A DNA stretch of 64,000 bases from Epithemia pelagica (GCA_946965045.2 OX337230.1:3348001-3412000); one strand, 5' to 3'. Shown: positions 1-10,547, counted from the first letter of the stretch. Translations and numbers: made by a program. The notes: a model not told the origin generated them from the letters alone.

Positions 1-447
1 AAAACGACCAGAATAAAGGAAGCTGTCATGGTGAAATACGGTTGGATGGTTGGTTTCGGAGAAGAGGATTTTGAAAACACTGCAATGGTATCTTCACGAT
101 CAAAAATGTGAATGGGGGTTCTGACGCTATTCTCTCTGTCTCGCTCTTGCGCCTGATTTCTATCCTGTCTTGGTGTTGTGTCTGTTGATTGGGCTTTTCA
201 ATCAACTTTGGATGGTCTATTGTAGTGTCATCAATGGACTGAACGACCTCTTTCACTTCAAAAAGTGTTCGCTTCCGAGATCTTTTTTGGAGCCGGAAGT
301 CGGTTCCGAGTTCCGAGACCCTCGGACGACGGACGGACACGCCATCAGCCAGATTCCGCGACCTGGAAGTCACGCGTCACGGGTCACGCGTGGTCACCGG
401 TCACGGACGCCCATCGACATCCGACCGACATTCCATCAGGTTCGACC
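1..447. other. Intergenic, upstream of first gene
   Basis: No gene supported. Short open frames on both strands have no domain or targeting signal. The open frame of the next gene extends upstream to about 265, but only through a GTG codon; the first ATG is at 448. Confidence 0.5.
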
Positions 448-1557
448 ATGAGCAAATCGTTGTCATTCTCGAAACGCGTCACCCGCTCTTCTTCTTCGTC
501 GTCGTCGTGCGCTTCTTCTGTGTCTCTGTCATCGTCCCCATTTTGCTACATTTTTGGATATGGTTCCCTCTTGTGTTGGGAATCGCGTTGTTACACATGT
601 CCCGAATGGCAGACCAATCGGAATTGGATTCCAGTGGCCATTCAAGGGGTGGAACGATGTTGGAACAAGCGAGCTTCTGCATTGAACATGACGGCTGTGG
701 GTGTCCAATTTCGATCGAGGGCGACTTGTACCGGATTGTTGCTTCCTCTGACCCAAAAAATCTCCTTGCAAGCCTTGGATGAACGGGAACAGGGATATCG
801 ACGAGTACGTTTGGATCCACAGATCAATGCCATGTCTTTGATTCCTTGTTTGGAAGAACCAACCGAAACAATGACAGACCACGAAATCAGTCATGATGAA
901 GACGATAGGACAGGCAAGGAATCAAAGGCTCCTCCATCACCCTACGAACACTGGAAAGAACAACTGGACCAACTGGTGAGGAGGGCGGCAACCGATTCGT
1001 CTCGTGGTGGTGGTGATGGTGGTGATTGTGATATTTGGGTCTATGTCCCTGAACTCTCCAATCCACCCACACAGCGATATCCCATTTTTCAATCCTACGT
1101 GGACACGATTGCTCGTGGATGCTATCAAATTGGTGCGGCGAGCCGTCGAAACACGATCAGCCCTTCTTTGATTCAGCAAGGACCCGGACAAGCCTTGTGT
1201 CGCACTGTGATGCAAACGACGTGGGGCTGGCACCCCGAACAATGGCCTGCATCAGCCTATTCTTCATCCTCTTCGAGAACTGGCTCTAGTCGAACCACCA
1301 AGAAGAACCATCCCAAAAAACAAAAGACTCTTGGCACCAAGGACAAGCGTATCGTGGAACCGGACAATGTGCCGGTAGCGGTATGGATCAATGACCGATC
1401 CAATCCTCGGTATCCAAGGGGACCTCCAGAGGACAAGACAATGCCTACAACCGATGAAATTGATGAGGTACTGGCTCAAGCCCTTCCAGATTACTTTTTG
1501 TTGCGTCAAACTGCGCCATCACCATCTAGAATAGAAGACAATGAAGATGATTACTAG
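448..1557 (+). CDS. Gamma-glutamylcyclotransferase-like (GGCT/ChaC-fold) protein
   Basis: Predicted 369 aa. After a Ser-rich N terminus (residues 10-30) comes FGYGSL (36-41), the glycine-rich gamma-glutamyl-binding loop of the GGCT fold. It is followed by LDEREQGYRR (110-119), whose Glu114 fits the catalytic acid of the family. A later VYVPELSNPPTQRYP stretch resembles the second half of the domain. Family members release 5-oxoproline from gamma-glutamyl peptides or glutathione, usually in the cytosol; the substrate here is inferred only. A non-conserved charged insertion separates the two halves, so the protein is longer than typical GGCTs (about 180-220 aa). I chose ATG 448 because the frame upstream has no ATG. 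The fold call is fairly safe; the exact reaction is not. Confidence 0.8.
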   Translation: MSKSLSFSKRVTRSSSSSSSCASSVSLSSSPFCYIFGYGSLLCWESRCYTCPEWQTNRNWIPVAIQGVERCWNKRASALNMTAVGVQFRSRATCTGLLLPLTQKISLQALDEREQGYRRVRLDPQINAMSLIPCLEEPTETMTDHEISHDEDDRTGKESKAPPSPYEHWKEQLDQLVRRAATDSSRGGGDGGDCDIWVYVPELSNPPTQRYPIFQSYVDTIARGCYQIGAASRRNTISPSLIQQGPGQALCRTVMQTTWGWHPEQWPASAYSSSSSRTGSSRTTKKNHPKKQKTLGTKDKRIVEPDNVPVAVWINDRSNPRYPRGPPEDKTMPTTDEIDEVLAQALPDYFLLRQTAPSPSRIEDNEDDY

Positions 1558-1906
1558 CAACAACACAGCATAATCTATTCAATCGTTCCTAACAAAGTGC
1601 TTTTGTTTTCTGCAAAGCACAGCCAAACTGAAATAGTGCGAAGCTGTATGGCCAAATCCTTTAAAGGTGCGATTCAAAAAACTGAGATACTAGGAAGAAT
1701 ATGCAAAAGTACAAGGAAATTAAAACCTGATCAAAGAGGAACCAACACTTTTGGACGATGTGGGTCCCTCGTTATCATGAAGCGTAGCTTGGAAGTCAAA
1801 ACATTCGACAACCATTCACACACAAAACAATTTGTACAAACGACAGATTGACACAAAGCACTCGTCTCGAGATGTTGTTGGATCTGGGCGCGGTGTCTGG
1901 TTTTCC
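1558..1906. other. Intergenic between convergent genes
   Basis: About 350 bases between the 3' ends of two convergent genes. Only short unsupported frames; presumably 3' UTRs. Confidence 0.5.
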
Positions 1907-3952
1907 TTATTGAAAGGCATTGTCGCTGCTTCCATAAGAGGTCCAATCGACACCGTCATCACTGTCGTCCTTTTCCGTTGTGAGTGTGGAAGAGGGCAAT
2001 GACAAATCGGACAACGAAATGGACGATGGATCCTCTTCCTCCTCATCTTCGTCGTCTTCCTCCTCTTCTTCTTCTTCTTCGTCGTCCTGGGTTTGCAAAT
2101 CTTGCATCATTTCCCTCATCAAGAAGCGTCCCACAGGTTCGGCTCCGATTCCGGTTCCAAACAAGACGGAACCTTCCACTTCCAAAATCGATCGAGTGTT
2201 GTTACTTTGGTTGCTGTTGCTTTCGGCATTGCTGCTTCCCGTATTATCGTTGGAGGTTTCTCCGACGACGACATCTTCGTAGGACGATGCTTCTGGGAGC
2301 ACTGTGACATTGACCCGTCGAATACTTCCCCAATAAGTTTTGGCATCTTCATGTGTCAAGGTACGACCTTCACTGTAAACACTTCCCGAAACACTCCGGC
2401 CGAAACCAAAACGCATAATTTGCATCCACAATGCCACCGTCGGTGGCTGCGTGGATTGCGATGATGACTGAGAGGCAAATCGACCATTGTAGGTATCACG
2501 GACAAAGGTATCAAATTTGCCTCGTAAAATCACATCTCCCGTTCCCCAGATTGTGGCAAAGGTATTGTTGGGGAAAAACCGTACTTGCATGACCCGAATG
2601 GGAGCCGATTCCGCATGAGGATTGACGGCATTTGGTTCTTGTCCTTTTTTGGGTTTGTTCCACATTTCTTGAGTGTGTTGTTGAAAGGGTCGATGACGAG
2701 GTTTGTTGGGTTGTCGCAATGGATGGGAGGACAGTAAAAAGGTTTTGTTGTAGAAATCGCATCGTTCAAAGGGTGGTTTGCCCGTCCATTCGGATGCCGA
2801 GGTTTGGGAACTCGACGATTTTTCGTCGTCGCGGGCGCTGCCCAAGACTTGTTTGAGTTGAAAGCGTCGATGTGCTGTAGTGGGATTGTAAATGGGTTGT
2901 TCAAAGAAATGAGGATGATTTTTCGGATAAAAGAACTTGCCCATTTTCAACGATCCCTTGGGAACTGACAGGGATCGGGCTGACGACGCTGGAGTCGCAT
3001 CCTTATTGGGAGACGATGCTTCCTTGGATGGTTTCCCGGTCGATTGTTGCGACACTGGTTTGGTGGTGGTGGTGGAGGATGCTACCACACGTCCGACAAT
3101 GAGCTTGTCGAGACCACCACGATCACCACTGGATGAATTTTCCTCGTCGCCGTCATCGTCTTTGTTGGTTTGGGAAGAGGATGGTACATGACCATCACTG
3201 GCTTGTTGGAGTTGCAAATCTTTGGGATCGGGACGATCGGCCGCCAAAATCAATTTGCCATCGACATAATCCCAAACACCCTTGGCCAATTGATTGGACA
3301 AGACCGATAAATACGTCGCTTCGTCATCCGCGTCATTGCTGTCCACATGGGCTTGCAACGAGTTTTTGGAATTTGCACCTGTGGTTGTGGTTGGTTGCTC
3401 GTGTTCCGTTTGCTGTCGTTTCTGGAATTTGGACCATTGATCATTGACATCGACCAACGGTTTTCCTTTCTTTGAGGACATGGATGGCTCATCATCCTCG
3501 TCGTCGTCATCATCTTCTTCTACATCGGTGGTGAGAGAATCCATGTATTGTTGAAAGGATCCATCTTCATTCAAAATGAGCAAGAGTTCTTGCGAATGTT
3601 GTGCCTTGTTCCATGCCATGGTGGCACCTCTTGTTCCACTGTTCTTACTGCTGCTGGTTCGAGGATTGTTCTTGCTGCTGGTAGTGGTAGTAGTGGTTGT
3701 GAGGGAGGAGGGATGAACGGTAAATTCCTTGAGTGGATACAAGGGATGCGGTGTCAATCGCCACAATCCAGCAATGGCTTGTCGTGTGACGGGAGGTTGA
3801 TGTGGCGATGACGAGGACCCCTTATTATGGTTGGAAGATGACGAAGAAGAAAAGGCATGACTGCCATTTATCCAAAGAGCTACCACCAATAACCATAGAA
3901 GAATGGTAGAGGAGAGGTTGCCTCGCACTGTGCCACTGGTCGAACGAGGCAT
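1907..3952 (-). CDS. Predicted plastid-targeted protein of unknown function
   Basis: 681 aa from the ATG at 3952; the frame is open further upstream, but that stretch lacks a signal. The N terminus has basic residues, a hydrophobic core (ILLWLLVVALWI) and then GSHAF-SSSS. A Phe right after the predicted signal cleavage site, followed by a Ser-rich basic stretch, is the diatom bipartite plastid-import pattern. Two regions look folded: one around GLWRLTPHPLYP and LLILNEDGSFQQY, leading into GVWDYVDGKLILAADRP, and one around FPNNTFATIWGTGDVILRGKF to the GSVLFGTGIGAEPVGRFLM segment. Repeated G-x-W motifs suggest beta-barrel or lipocalin-like modules, but I do not recognise a named family. Long Ser/Thr/Asn/Asp linkers and a Glu/Asp run near the C terminus are low complexity. 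Confidence 0.75.
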   Translation of the reverse strand: MPRSTSGTVRGNLSSTILLWLLVVALWINGSHAFSSSSSSNHNKGSSSSPHQPPVTRQAIAGLWRLTPHPLYPLKEFTVHPSSLTTTTTTTSSKNNPRTSSSKNSGTRGATMAWNKAQHSQELLLILNEDGSFQQYMDSLTTDVEEDDDDDEDDEPSMSSKKGKPLVDVNDQWSKFQKRQQTEHEQPTTTTGANSKNSLQAHVDSNDADDEATYLSVLSNQLAKGVWDYVDGKLILAADRPDPKDLQLQQASDGHVPSSSQTNKDDDGDEENSSSGDRGGLDKLIVGRVVASSTTTTKPVSQQSTGKPSKEASSPNKDATPASSARSLSVPKGSLKMGKFFYPKNHPHFFEQPIYNPTTAHRRFQLKQVLGSARDDEKSSSSQTSASEWTGKPPFERCDFYNKTFLLSSHPLRQPNKPRHRPFQQHTQEMWNKPKKGQEPNAVNPHAESAPIRVMQVRFFPNNTFATIWGTGDVILRGKFDTFVRDTYNGRFASQSSSQSTQPPTVALWMQIMRFGFGRSVSGSVYSEGRTLTHEDAKTYWGSIRRVNVTVLPEASSYEDVVVGETSNDNTGSSNAESNSNQSNNTRSILEVEGSVLFGTGIGAEPVGRFLMREMMQDLQTQDDEEEEEEEEDDEDEEEEDPSSISLSDLSLPSSTLTTEKDDSDDGVDWTSYGSSDNAFQ

Positions 3953-6299
3953 GATGGTCCTTCTCTTGAGAATTTCTAAAGCCTTTGTGAGAAACTTCGA
4001 TACTGCAATAGCAACTGAATTTGCTGAAGAGCAACGACTGCAGTAATCACAAAACACTGTTGAGAGAGATCAATCACCACACACAATGGCAAATGCGAAC
4101 CAGAAAACACACGCAAACATCAGACAAACATGGTCTTTTGGTTGCGTCTGCTTTGAAACCAATTGTGACACATGCACCAACCGCCTTTCATTGCATTCCT
4201 ACCCACAAAGAATCATTCCAGAGGCGCACACACACACACACGCGCAGAAAACACACACACACACACAGTAGTGACATTTGTCGACGCGTGAAGTACCCTC
4301 CAGCTCCCGTTTGTTCTTCACACTCGACATTCAAGTGTCACACTTGGTTTTGTTTGTTGTTTTTTCATGGTCTCACCTAATGGAATCAATGAATCTCTTG
4401 GTTGGTTAGTCGTCGTGAAATGGTTCGACAATCCGCTTTTTTGGCTTGGGGTGACAAAATGCGAATAATGCTCCTCAATTCGTCGTCTGCTCTAAAGACG
4501 GCGTCTTGCACTCGTGAAAAGTTGTTCTTCTGTTACGAACTCGGTTGCCCGCTGTCGCCCTTGAAACCGACAGAGACTCGTTTGTACAGGCGTTAAGCTT
4601 GCTGGTAATGGATAGAAGAAGGACCTTCCTTGTCTGTGTGTTCTTGAGTTTCGTCGCACTCTATTTGTAGATGGAGTATCTTGATTCGTGAGAGTCACGC
4701 ACTCTGGACGACGACGACAATGATGGATCAACACAATGCCGAAATTCCCAAAAGACTGATACGATGTACCTTATTGTATACGCGAGAGATTTGCTCTGCC
4801 CAAAGCAACAAAGGCCAATGACACGAAACTTTCAAACCCAAAGTCTTCTTCTGCCAACCCAACAGAAGCGGCAGCAAGTCTTCTACGGTGCAATCTACAG
4901 AGTTCCCACTCGTAGGACATGCCAATGGATCGAATGTTGACAGATTTCGGCGTCCAAATTCTCCAACGACGATCGACGGCTGGACGGGGCACTGGATGTG
5001 CGACTGAGAATTCTTAGTCCGGATTCTCAGAATCCAGAACTTTTTCCATCATGTTCTGTTTTCTGTTCCGAGTTCCGAGACCGAACGCTCCAACCGGAAA
5101 CCATCGACGTACCCACCCTTCTGATGGCTGATACACCCGCTTGATGTTCTTCGCGACAACTCGACATCAATGATTGATGTCGTGTGGATTCGCTCGTCGA
5201 TCCGTGATGTTCACTGTAGCGCTAAACTGTAAGACTATAATACGTTTGTGTACTGTTCGGGTCTGGCTCGCGCCACAGGAAATCAGAACCCTCGAAGTGT
5301 TGCACATCTGTTGTTCGGTGAGGGCAAATCCGACGTGTCTGTGAAGAAGCAGATTAATCAAAGGAAGAACGGCCGCGTGGGGACGCGTGTCCTACACCCA
5401 TGAGCGCCATCTGCTTCTGTTCATATAAAGATCTGAACTCGAGTGTCTTTGCGAACGACGGGGAGAGCGGCCATTGGATCTCGGTTTCCGGTTTCGATTA
5501 AGCCCAAGAGCGTTCTCAAAAGATCCGAAGCGGTTCGGGATCTTGGATTCGATTCGATTCTGGATCGATCTCAAGACGGCTGGTGATGGCGGCTGTCGAG
5601 GGGAGCGAAGGCCTGCTTCTCAAAACCATTGATGGCCTTGATTCAGAGGTGATTTGATGGGTGCCTTCGCACATCCTTGTCATGGACTGGGCCATTCTCA
5701 CTACGAATTTCTTCGTGTTTGCTCCAAATGGTTTCTCTGGAGAGTAGGAATAGAGAGAGCGAATCTTCTCGCAAGAGGTGATTGCATCCATTGACAGATG
5801 ATGGAGGATGATGGCACGAGTGAAGATATGACATCTGCCAGAACAAGGAACCACACAACTCAATACCCGGAACACACTTCTTTGTCTTCTCTCTCTCTTC
5901 TTTGCGTATCATGTAGGTAGATCCCTGTAGGCGAAAAAATGAATCTTGCCATAATCAACTTGACGCTCGACATCTCGCTCACTCCAAATCTCTCTCCAGT
6001 TGATTGGTCTCATAAAACAAGTTTCCAACCGTTTGCGAAACACTTCCAAACACACACTCACTACCAGTAACCTTCCTTTGGTGTCATCGTCCTTCCTATC
6101 CAGTGGAAACGAACCGACCCTTACGAACCGCTTCGGATAACCAAAATCATCTTCACTTTTTGAGTATCGCCCTCTCTCTCTCTTTCTCATCAAGCTCTTA
6201 CGTCGTCCCCAAGTGTCAAGCATTGGATTCCTCGCTTCCGTCTCTTCAAGAACCACACCCAAGTTTTTCGACCACCTACTACGATCATTTTTTTTGAAC
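3953..6299. other. Long non-coding stretch (2.3 kb)
   Basis: No coding region supported: all open frames are short, overlap each other on both strands and carry no recognisable motif. It contains a CA/TG microsatellite near 4225-4268. It probably includes the promoters of the two flanking divergent genes. Confidence 0.5.
4226..4268. repeat. CA dinucleotide microsatellite
   Basis: Two short runs of CA repeats separated by a GCGCAGAAAA interruption. Confidence 0.85.
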
Positions 6300-7148
6300 A
6301 TGTTGGCCATTTGGAGTTCCACCTGCAGTCCTACCGCCACGACGACATCTTCGTCCAGCACCACCACCACTACGACCACCGACATGGCTCGATCCTTTCT
6401 TCGACGCCATACGACATCCGTCGCCACACCCCCGGCTGCCATGCCAACGACCTTGTTGGATCAACAAGAGACCAAGTGCTTGGCATCGCAACATTCCGAA
6501 AGTACATGGGAACCCTATGGCTTTGAGAAAAAAGATGTAAGTATCTCGGAACGTTTCGAAAAAGTCCCAATGTCATTCCCCCTGTTGAGAAGAACCATGA
6601 GTCTCACATATGCGCTTTTTTATTTTTTGTTGACAAAACAGTGTGGTTGGGGTGCCTGGTACCTTGTCCCCTAAGAGCTCAAGACTCTTTTTTTTCTGCC
6701 ACTTTTCCTCATGATACATCACAGCACACGCACCTACGAAACCACAAAAACTATACATCATTTTCTCTAAATACCACACCACGAATAGACCACACTCCAT
6801 CCTTGGATTGCAGCCCGCTACTGCAACCAGCAACAACAACAAGATCTTGGAACGAAGGACCCGGAATCCAAACTACAAGCCAATCTCGACGGTCCTTGTT
6901 TCTTTTTTATTTGACCTACCACAAGTGACGTTCCCTTTGTCGACATGACCACTCTCAACAAGGGACTCTACGAAAGAAGTTTGTATGATCAACAGCATGG
7001 GTTCGAATCCCTGTCGCTTGAAACCAAAAACGAAACCAAACCAAAAAAAAAACACCAGAACCACAAGAACGACGGAACCTCCATATCCAATTATGTACTC
7101 CTGGCCCACCTTGTCGTCGTCAAGACGTGTGGAACCTCCCATTCTTAG
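6300..7148 (+). CDS. Probable multi-exon gene, structure unresolved
   Basis: The likely first exon starts at ATG 6300 and reads through a Thr/Ser-rich segment, MARSFLRRHTTSVATPP and STWEPYGFEKKD, to a strong donor (GTAAGT) at 6537. Downstream, coding-like stretches appear in different frames: one with QQQQDLGTKDPESKLQ near 6825-6895, and one with VPFVDMTTLNKGLYERSL near 6925-7030, followed by Lys/Asn-rich sequence. A pyrimidine-rich acceptor (ACAAG) ends near 6924. I could not find one set of splice sites that joins all pieces in frame, so either an intron is missed or there is a frameshift at the A-run near 7050. MARSFLRRH resembles a mitochondrial presequence. Family not recognised. Exon 1 is more credible than the rest. 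Confidence 0.35.
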
Positions 7149-7783
7149 TTAGCAATACAACTTGGTAAAACTCTAAATACCTACTTGTTCCGTCAATTGG
7201 TCCTTGTCAAAAAACCTATCAAAGATTTCTGCCGGATTGAACTTGCAGTTCCCATGAACAAATCTTTTTCTTTCTCTCTCTTCATACAAGAGCTGCCAAT
7301 GCAAACAAGAGGTTCTCATACCACCAGCATGTCATACCAAAATCAATCCAACAGAAACGTGTTTTCCGAACACTGGCAGCTGTCGCGAGCACTCCGCGTG
7401 TCGTTGTGGTGTTGGGAGTCCAACAACGAACGTCAAACAAGCCATTGTGTTCCTACAATCAATACAAACAACAGCCTGGATCGGTCATGCTTGTGAATCA
7501 TGCATGCCGATCCAGTCCCTGCTACTAAAATCATAAAGTGCCAACAACAAGAAGGGACATTTCTGGAATGAGAATCGGCACACGACGAGGTTGTCAAGGA
7601 TGTGAACTAGATAGAAAGAGAGAAGGGATCGTTTGTTCATGTTGTTTTTTCGTTTATCATCCTTTGGGTGTCGTCTGGAGGTACTGTTCATTGTGCGAGT
7701 TTCACTCCCTGTGTTCGTGTCCTTGGTTTGAATCTGCTGTTTTGTATAGCGGTAGCTTGATGACTCTTGTTGTCCATGCCTTG
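7149..7783. other. Intergenic
   Basis: About 0.6 kb with no supported gene. Short frames on both strands only. Confidence 0.5.
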
Positions 7784-8437
7784 TTACCCATCGTCGTCGT
7801 CATTGTCGCCACACGCCGCCAAATTGTCGGCTTGGTTGACGACCTGCAACACTACATTCGGAAGCATTTGTAACCCAGTTGCAGCGGTAGCATTGAAGCA
7901 CTGATCCACAACCATTGGTGTTGCCGCCATGGCAACCATGCGTCGCATTGGATTCAATGTCGTTGTAGTGGTGGTGGTCGTGAGAGAACGGCATGTTGTT
8001 GTTGCATACGGGGAGGACACAGACTGTGGTCGGCCCAGCACGGATGAGGAGGAGCGGGTCACCATTGCGGAAGGGGAAGACCCTCCGGTAGAAGTTGTAG
8101 TAGAAACATGGGAAATGGTTCGGTTCAAGACAGCGTGGTTGTTGTTGTTGCTGTGGCCATGAGGAGTCGTCGTCGTGATCCTCCAACGAGGAGCAGCAGC
8201 AGCGGGATGGTTGGAACCAAGCTGGGGAGGTGGTTGTTGTGCAGCTCGACTTTGTGAAATCATCCTGGAGGGACTTGTCGTCGTCGTCAAACTCACGTGG
8301 TGGCTGATGCTTGGATCGAAGGAATGTCCCCGTCGGGCTCCTCTGGTCGTAGTATTAGTGGCGTGTTGGGAGGACGACTCTCTTCGAAGCACCGTTTCAA
8401 AGAGCCTTCGTCGTTGACCTGCCATGGACCGCAACAT
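7784..8437 (-). CDS. DEDG-tail family protein 1
   Basis: 217 aa, ATG at 8437 (a second Met follows at residue 5). The N terminus MAGQRRRLFETVLRRESSS is rich in Arg and resembles a mitochondrial presequence. The middle is Ser/Thr/His-rich low complexity with poly-Thr runs. The C-terminal third (VDQCFNATAATG, then LPNVVLQVVNQ) resembles the conserved block of members 4, 5 and 9. The protein ends in GDNDDDDG, the acidic Asp-Gly terminus that defines the array, here without the usual final residue. It is the most downstream member of ten minus-strand paralogues and lies next to the 5S rRNA gene. Function unknown; mitochondrial location is an inference from composition. Confidence 0.65.
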   Translation of the reverse strand: MLRSMAGQRRRLFETVLRRESSSQHATNTTTRGARRGHSFDPSISHHVSLTTTTSPSRMISQSRAAQQPPPQLGSNHPAAAAPRWRITTTTPHGHSNNNNHAVLNRTISHVSTTTSTGGSSPSAMVTRSSSSVLGRPQSVSSPYATTTCRSLTTTTTTTTLNPMRRMVAMAATPMVVDQCFNATAATGLQMLPNVVLQVVNQADNLAACGDNDDDDG

Positions 8438-8630
8438 TCTGAATCGAAAAAATATTCACACAAGTCTTTTTTTACTTGAGAGAGGATGAATGAAAACAAA
8501 CAATCGATGATCCAATCTTTCGCGTTGGCTGGATCAATTGCTCATGGGCGAGAGGGAAAAGATATTCTGTGTGAAGAAAGATCTTCCGCAACCAGACTGG
8601 TCAGATCCCTAAAAAGTGTGGAAGTCAGAA
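8438..8630. other. Gap between DEDG-1 and 5S rRNA
   Basis: About 190 bases, shared between the 5' flank of the minus-strand gene and the upstream region of the 5S rRNA gene. No further gene seen. Confidence 0.4.
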
Positions 8631-8745
8631 GGAACGACCATACCACGATGACAGCACCGCTTCCCGTCTGCTCAGCGAAGTTAAGCATCGTCGGGCCCGG
8701 TTAGTACTACGGTGGGGGACCACGTTGGAATCCCGGGTGTTGTTC
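8631..8745 (+). rRNA. 5S rRNA: 5S ribosomal RNA
   Basis: About 115 nt carrying the conserved eukaryotic 5S landmarks in order: CGACCATACCACG, CCGCTTCCCGTCTG, GCGAAGTTAAGC, GGGCCCGGTTAGTACT and GTGGGGGACCACG. The 5' GGAACGACC can pair with the 3' GGTGTTGTTC to close helix I. The internal promoter is therefore within the gene, as usual for Pol III class I genes. Only one copy is present in the window, embedded between two genes of the DEDG array rather than in a 5S tandem cluster. Confidence 0.95.
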
Positions 8746-8749
8746 TTTT
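8746..8749 (+). terminator. Pol III T-run terminator
   Basis: TTTT directly after the last paired base of the 5S rRNA, the usual RNA polymerase III stop. Confidence 0.75.
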
Positions 8750-9197
8750 GCAGTTTTCAATAATCTCATTGTCCCAGTCATCGGTACTTTACTCCATAAC
8801 AGATCGAAATATTATGATATCCCTTACGATTACAACCTTCTATGCGAATAGATAATACATGGACTGAGATGTTGCCTCTATGTACTACCCAAAGTCGTCA
8901 CCATTGCAATCGTACGAAAACAACGAAACAAACACAGGAATTTTACAACTAATGACATAACTGCCACTAACAATGTCGAACCTGGTGGTGTCAAGAATCT
9001 TAGCAATCCAAGAGTCGTTACAGTATTTGTTCAGATACTCCAAAATGAATTTTATTCCATTCTTGGCGAGACGGTAGCAATGTCCACATGGTCCACGACG
9101 TTTTGGCGTTGCGGCATTGCGTGGTCCATGTGACATATCATGATGATAGTACTGTCCCCCTGCATGTTTTTGGTCATGTCCAATCCAGCGAGAGTCG
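8750..9197. other. Intergenic
   Basis: About 450 bases with no supported gene. Confidence 0.5.
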
Positions 9198-9563
9198 TTA
9201 AACTCCGTCATCGTCTTCGCCGCCTTCTCCCAGATCCAACATGGTTCCACCATGCGTCCATTCCAACAAGGACGGGCAAGAAGATGAACCAAGCTGACTT
9301 GGGGGTGGTGTCATGGTATTGTACAAAGACGGAACTGGACTTTCGTTTTGGACCAACCCCATCCTTGAACCAGTATTCATTGCGAGCGGAGGTTGGACCT
9401 GGATTGGAATGGTCGTCCATGTAGAGCAAGTCCGAATACGAGAGGATCCTTGTTCTCCGACACTGGACGCGACGGGTCGAACCCGCGATTTGTTGTTGCT
9501 GTTGCATCGCCTCAGAACTGAGCGAGCCGCATTGTGGATGGGAAGATTCTGATAGAGTTGCAT
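9198..9563 (-). CDS. DEDG-tail family protein 2
   Basis: 121 aa from the ATG at 9563. The frame continues upstream, but this start gives a basic N terminus without acidic residues (MQLYQNLPIHNAARSVLRRC), as in the other members. The C terminus reads GGTMLDLGEGGEDDDGV, closest to member 10 (GTALDELGDDEDDDGA). It has the shared LD pair and the Asp-Asp-Gly-x terminus. The middle is variable and Ser/Pro/Thr-rich. It is the shortest member. Function unknown; family membership rests on the tail and on position in the same-strand array. Confidence 0.6.
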   Translation of the reverse strand: MQLYQNLPIHNAARSVLRRCNSNNKSRVRPVASSVGEQGSSRIRTCSTWTTIPIQVQPPLAMNTGSRMGLVQNESPVPSLYNTMTPPPSQLGSSSCPSLLEWTHGGTMLDLGEGGEDDDGV

Positions 9564-10088
9564 TCTGGAGAAGAAAGGTAAGGAGATGTTCTTTGAAAGG
9601 GGCGGTGGTGTGTGTATCTTGTTGAAAATGTGCGGACGAAGCAAAACCTTTTTTGTGCGTCCCTAACGCGACCAAAACAAGGAAAAGTACCATCACGCAA
9701 TGAGGAAGGCACCATTCAATGAAGCTCCTATGTACGAAACTGAAAAGGACCATTCGTCCCTTGTCCTATACCGCAGAGAGATTCCTCGGAGGCCTTCCGA
9801 ACAAGGCAAAGAAGAGAGGAATTGAGCCTTGAAAGAGCTTCTGCGTCTCTGGAGATTCTCTGGTGCCCCTCATTTTTGTCCGACCAACGAAACGCTTCCC
9901 TATGAATCTTTGCTTTCAGATTCTGGTGAACGAGAAGAAACATCAATTCAATCGCTCCGTAACAAACGAGCCAGAAAAGCATGAGCGCTGACGAGTCACA
10001 GTCGAAGAAAAGAGTCCATCTGACCACGGCAATCATCATTCATTAAGCAGAAATGGTTTCTAGCAATCTTCTTCTTTGATTCTCTGAC
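9564..10088. other. Intergenic
   Basis: About 0.5 kb. Holds an unsupported 103-codon minus-strand open frame (9728-10039) with a hydrophobic N-terminal half (LMLFWLVCYGAIELMFLLV) but no family signal. Otherwise nothing seen. Confidence 0.4.
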
Positions 10089-10547
10089 TCATACCCCGTC
10101 ATCATCCTCACCCTCGCTTTCTTCTTCGGCGGGTAGTCTAGCACTGCTTTTATGCTGGAGATGCGATGTACTTGTCGTCACAGAAATGCTGCTCGGAGCC
10201 GTGGCCCTCGGGTCGTAAGGACCGACAGTTGTTGAGTTGGATTGAAATTGATCCGCAATGAAGGAATGTGGTGAACATCCAGCCAACGAAGATGAGCTCA
10301 GTCTTCTTGTGGTCGTGATGGAAGTGGTAGTTGGTGATCCGTTCCGTGCAGTTCGAGTCTTGCCAGTGAAAGACGACGAAAAGCCAGCCATAGTGGTATT
10401 GGTCATTGTCGACAATGTCGCATAATGATAGCTTCCAACTTCTTGTATAGATGACACAACGTTTCTTGTGCGTTGTGGTTTGTTCAACGACTGGCAAAGA
10501 GTAGCTGCCCAAAAGATACTGCGTCGAGAGTTTGCAGTGATGGACAT
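10089..10547 (-). CDS. DEDG-tail family protein 3
   Basis: 152 aa from the ATG near 10547; the open frame begins six codons earlier at a GTG. N terminus MSITANSRRSIFWAATLCQ with further Arg and Lys and no acidic residue for about 35 positions, presequence-like. The middle is Ser/Thr-rich. The C terminus is EEESEGEDDDGV, with the Asp-Asp-Gly-x ending; the LD motif is not obvious in this copy. Same strand and spacing as its neighbours. Function unknown. Confidence 0.6.
   Translation of the reverse strand: MSITANSRRSIFWAATLCQSLNKPQRTRNVVSSIQEVGSYHYATLSTMTNTTMAGFSSSFTGKTRTARNGSPTTTSITTTRRLSSSSLAGCSPHSFIADQFQSNSTTVGPYDPRATAPSSISVTTSTSHLQHKSSARLPAEEESEGEDDDGV

Noticed and set aside
1980-2282. Poly-Ser plus-strand ORF
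   Set aside because: Antisense shadow of the Glu/Asp run in the plastid-targeted protein.
5909-6442. 177-codon minus-strand ORF with poly-Val start
   Set aside because: Poly-Val comes from reading the opposite strand of a Thr-coding triplet repeat in the gene at 6300.
6990-7016. tRNA T-arm-like GGGTTCGAATCCC
   Set aside because: No matching acceptor, D-arm or anticodon arm upstream; the segment reads as coding sequence instead.
9470-9492. Second T-arm-like GGGTCGAACCC on either strand
   Set aside because: No cloverleaf; lies inside DEDG-2.
9728-10039. 103-codon minus-strand ORF with hydrophobic N terminus
   Set aside because: No homology signal or family tail; kept only as a note on the intergenic stretch.
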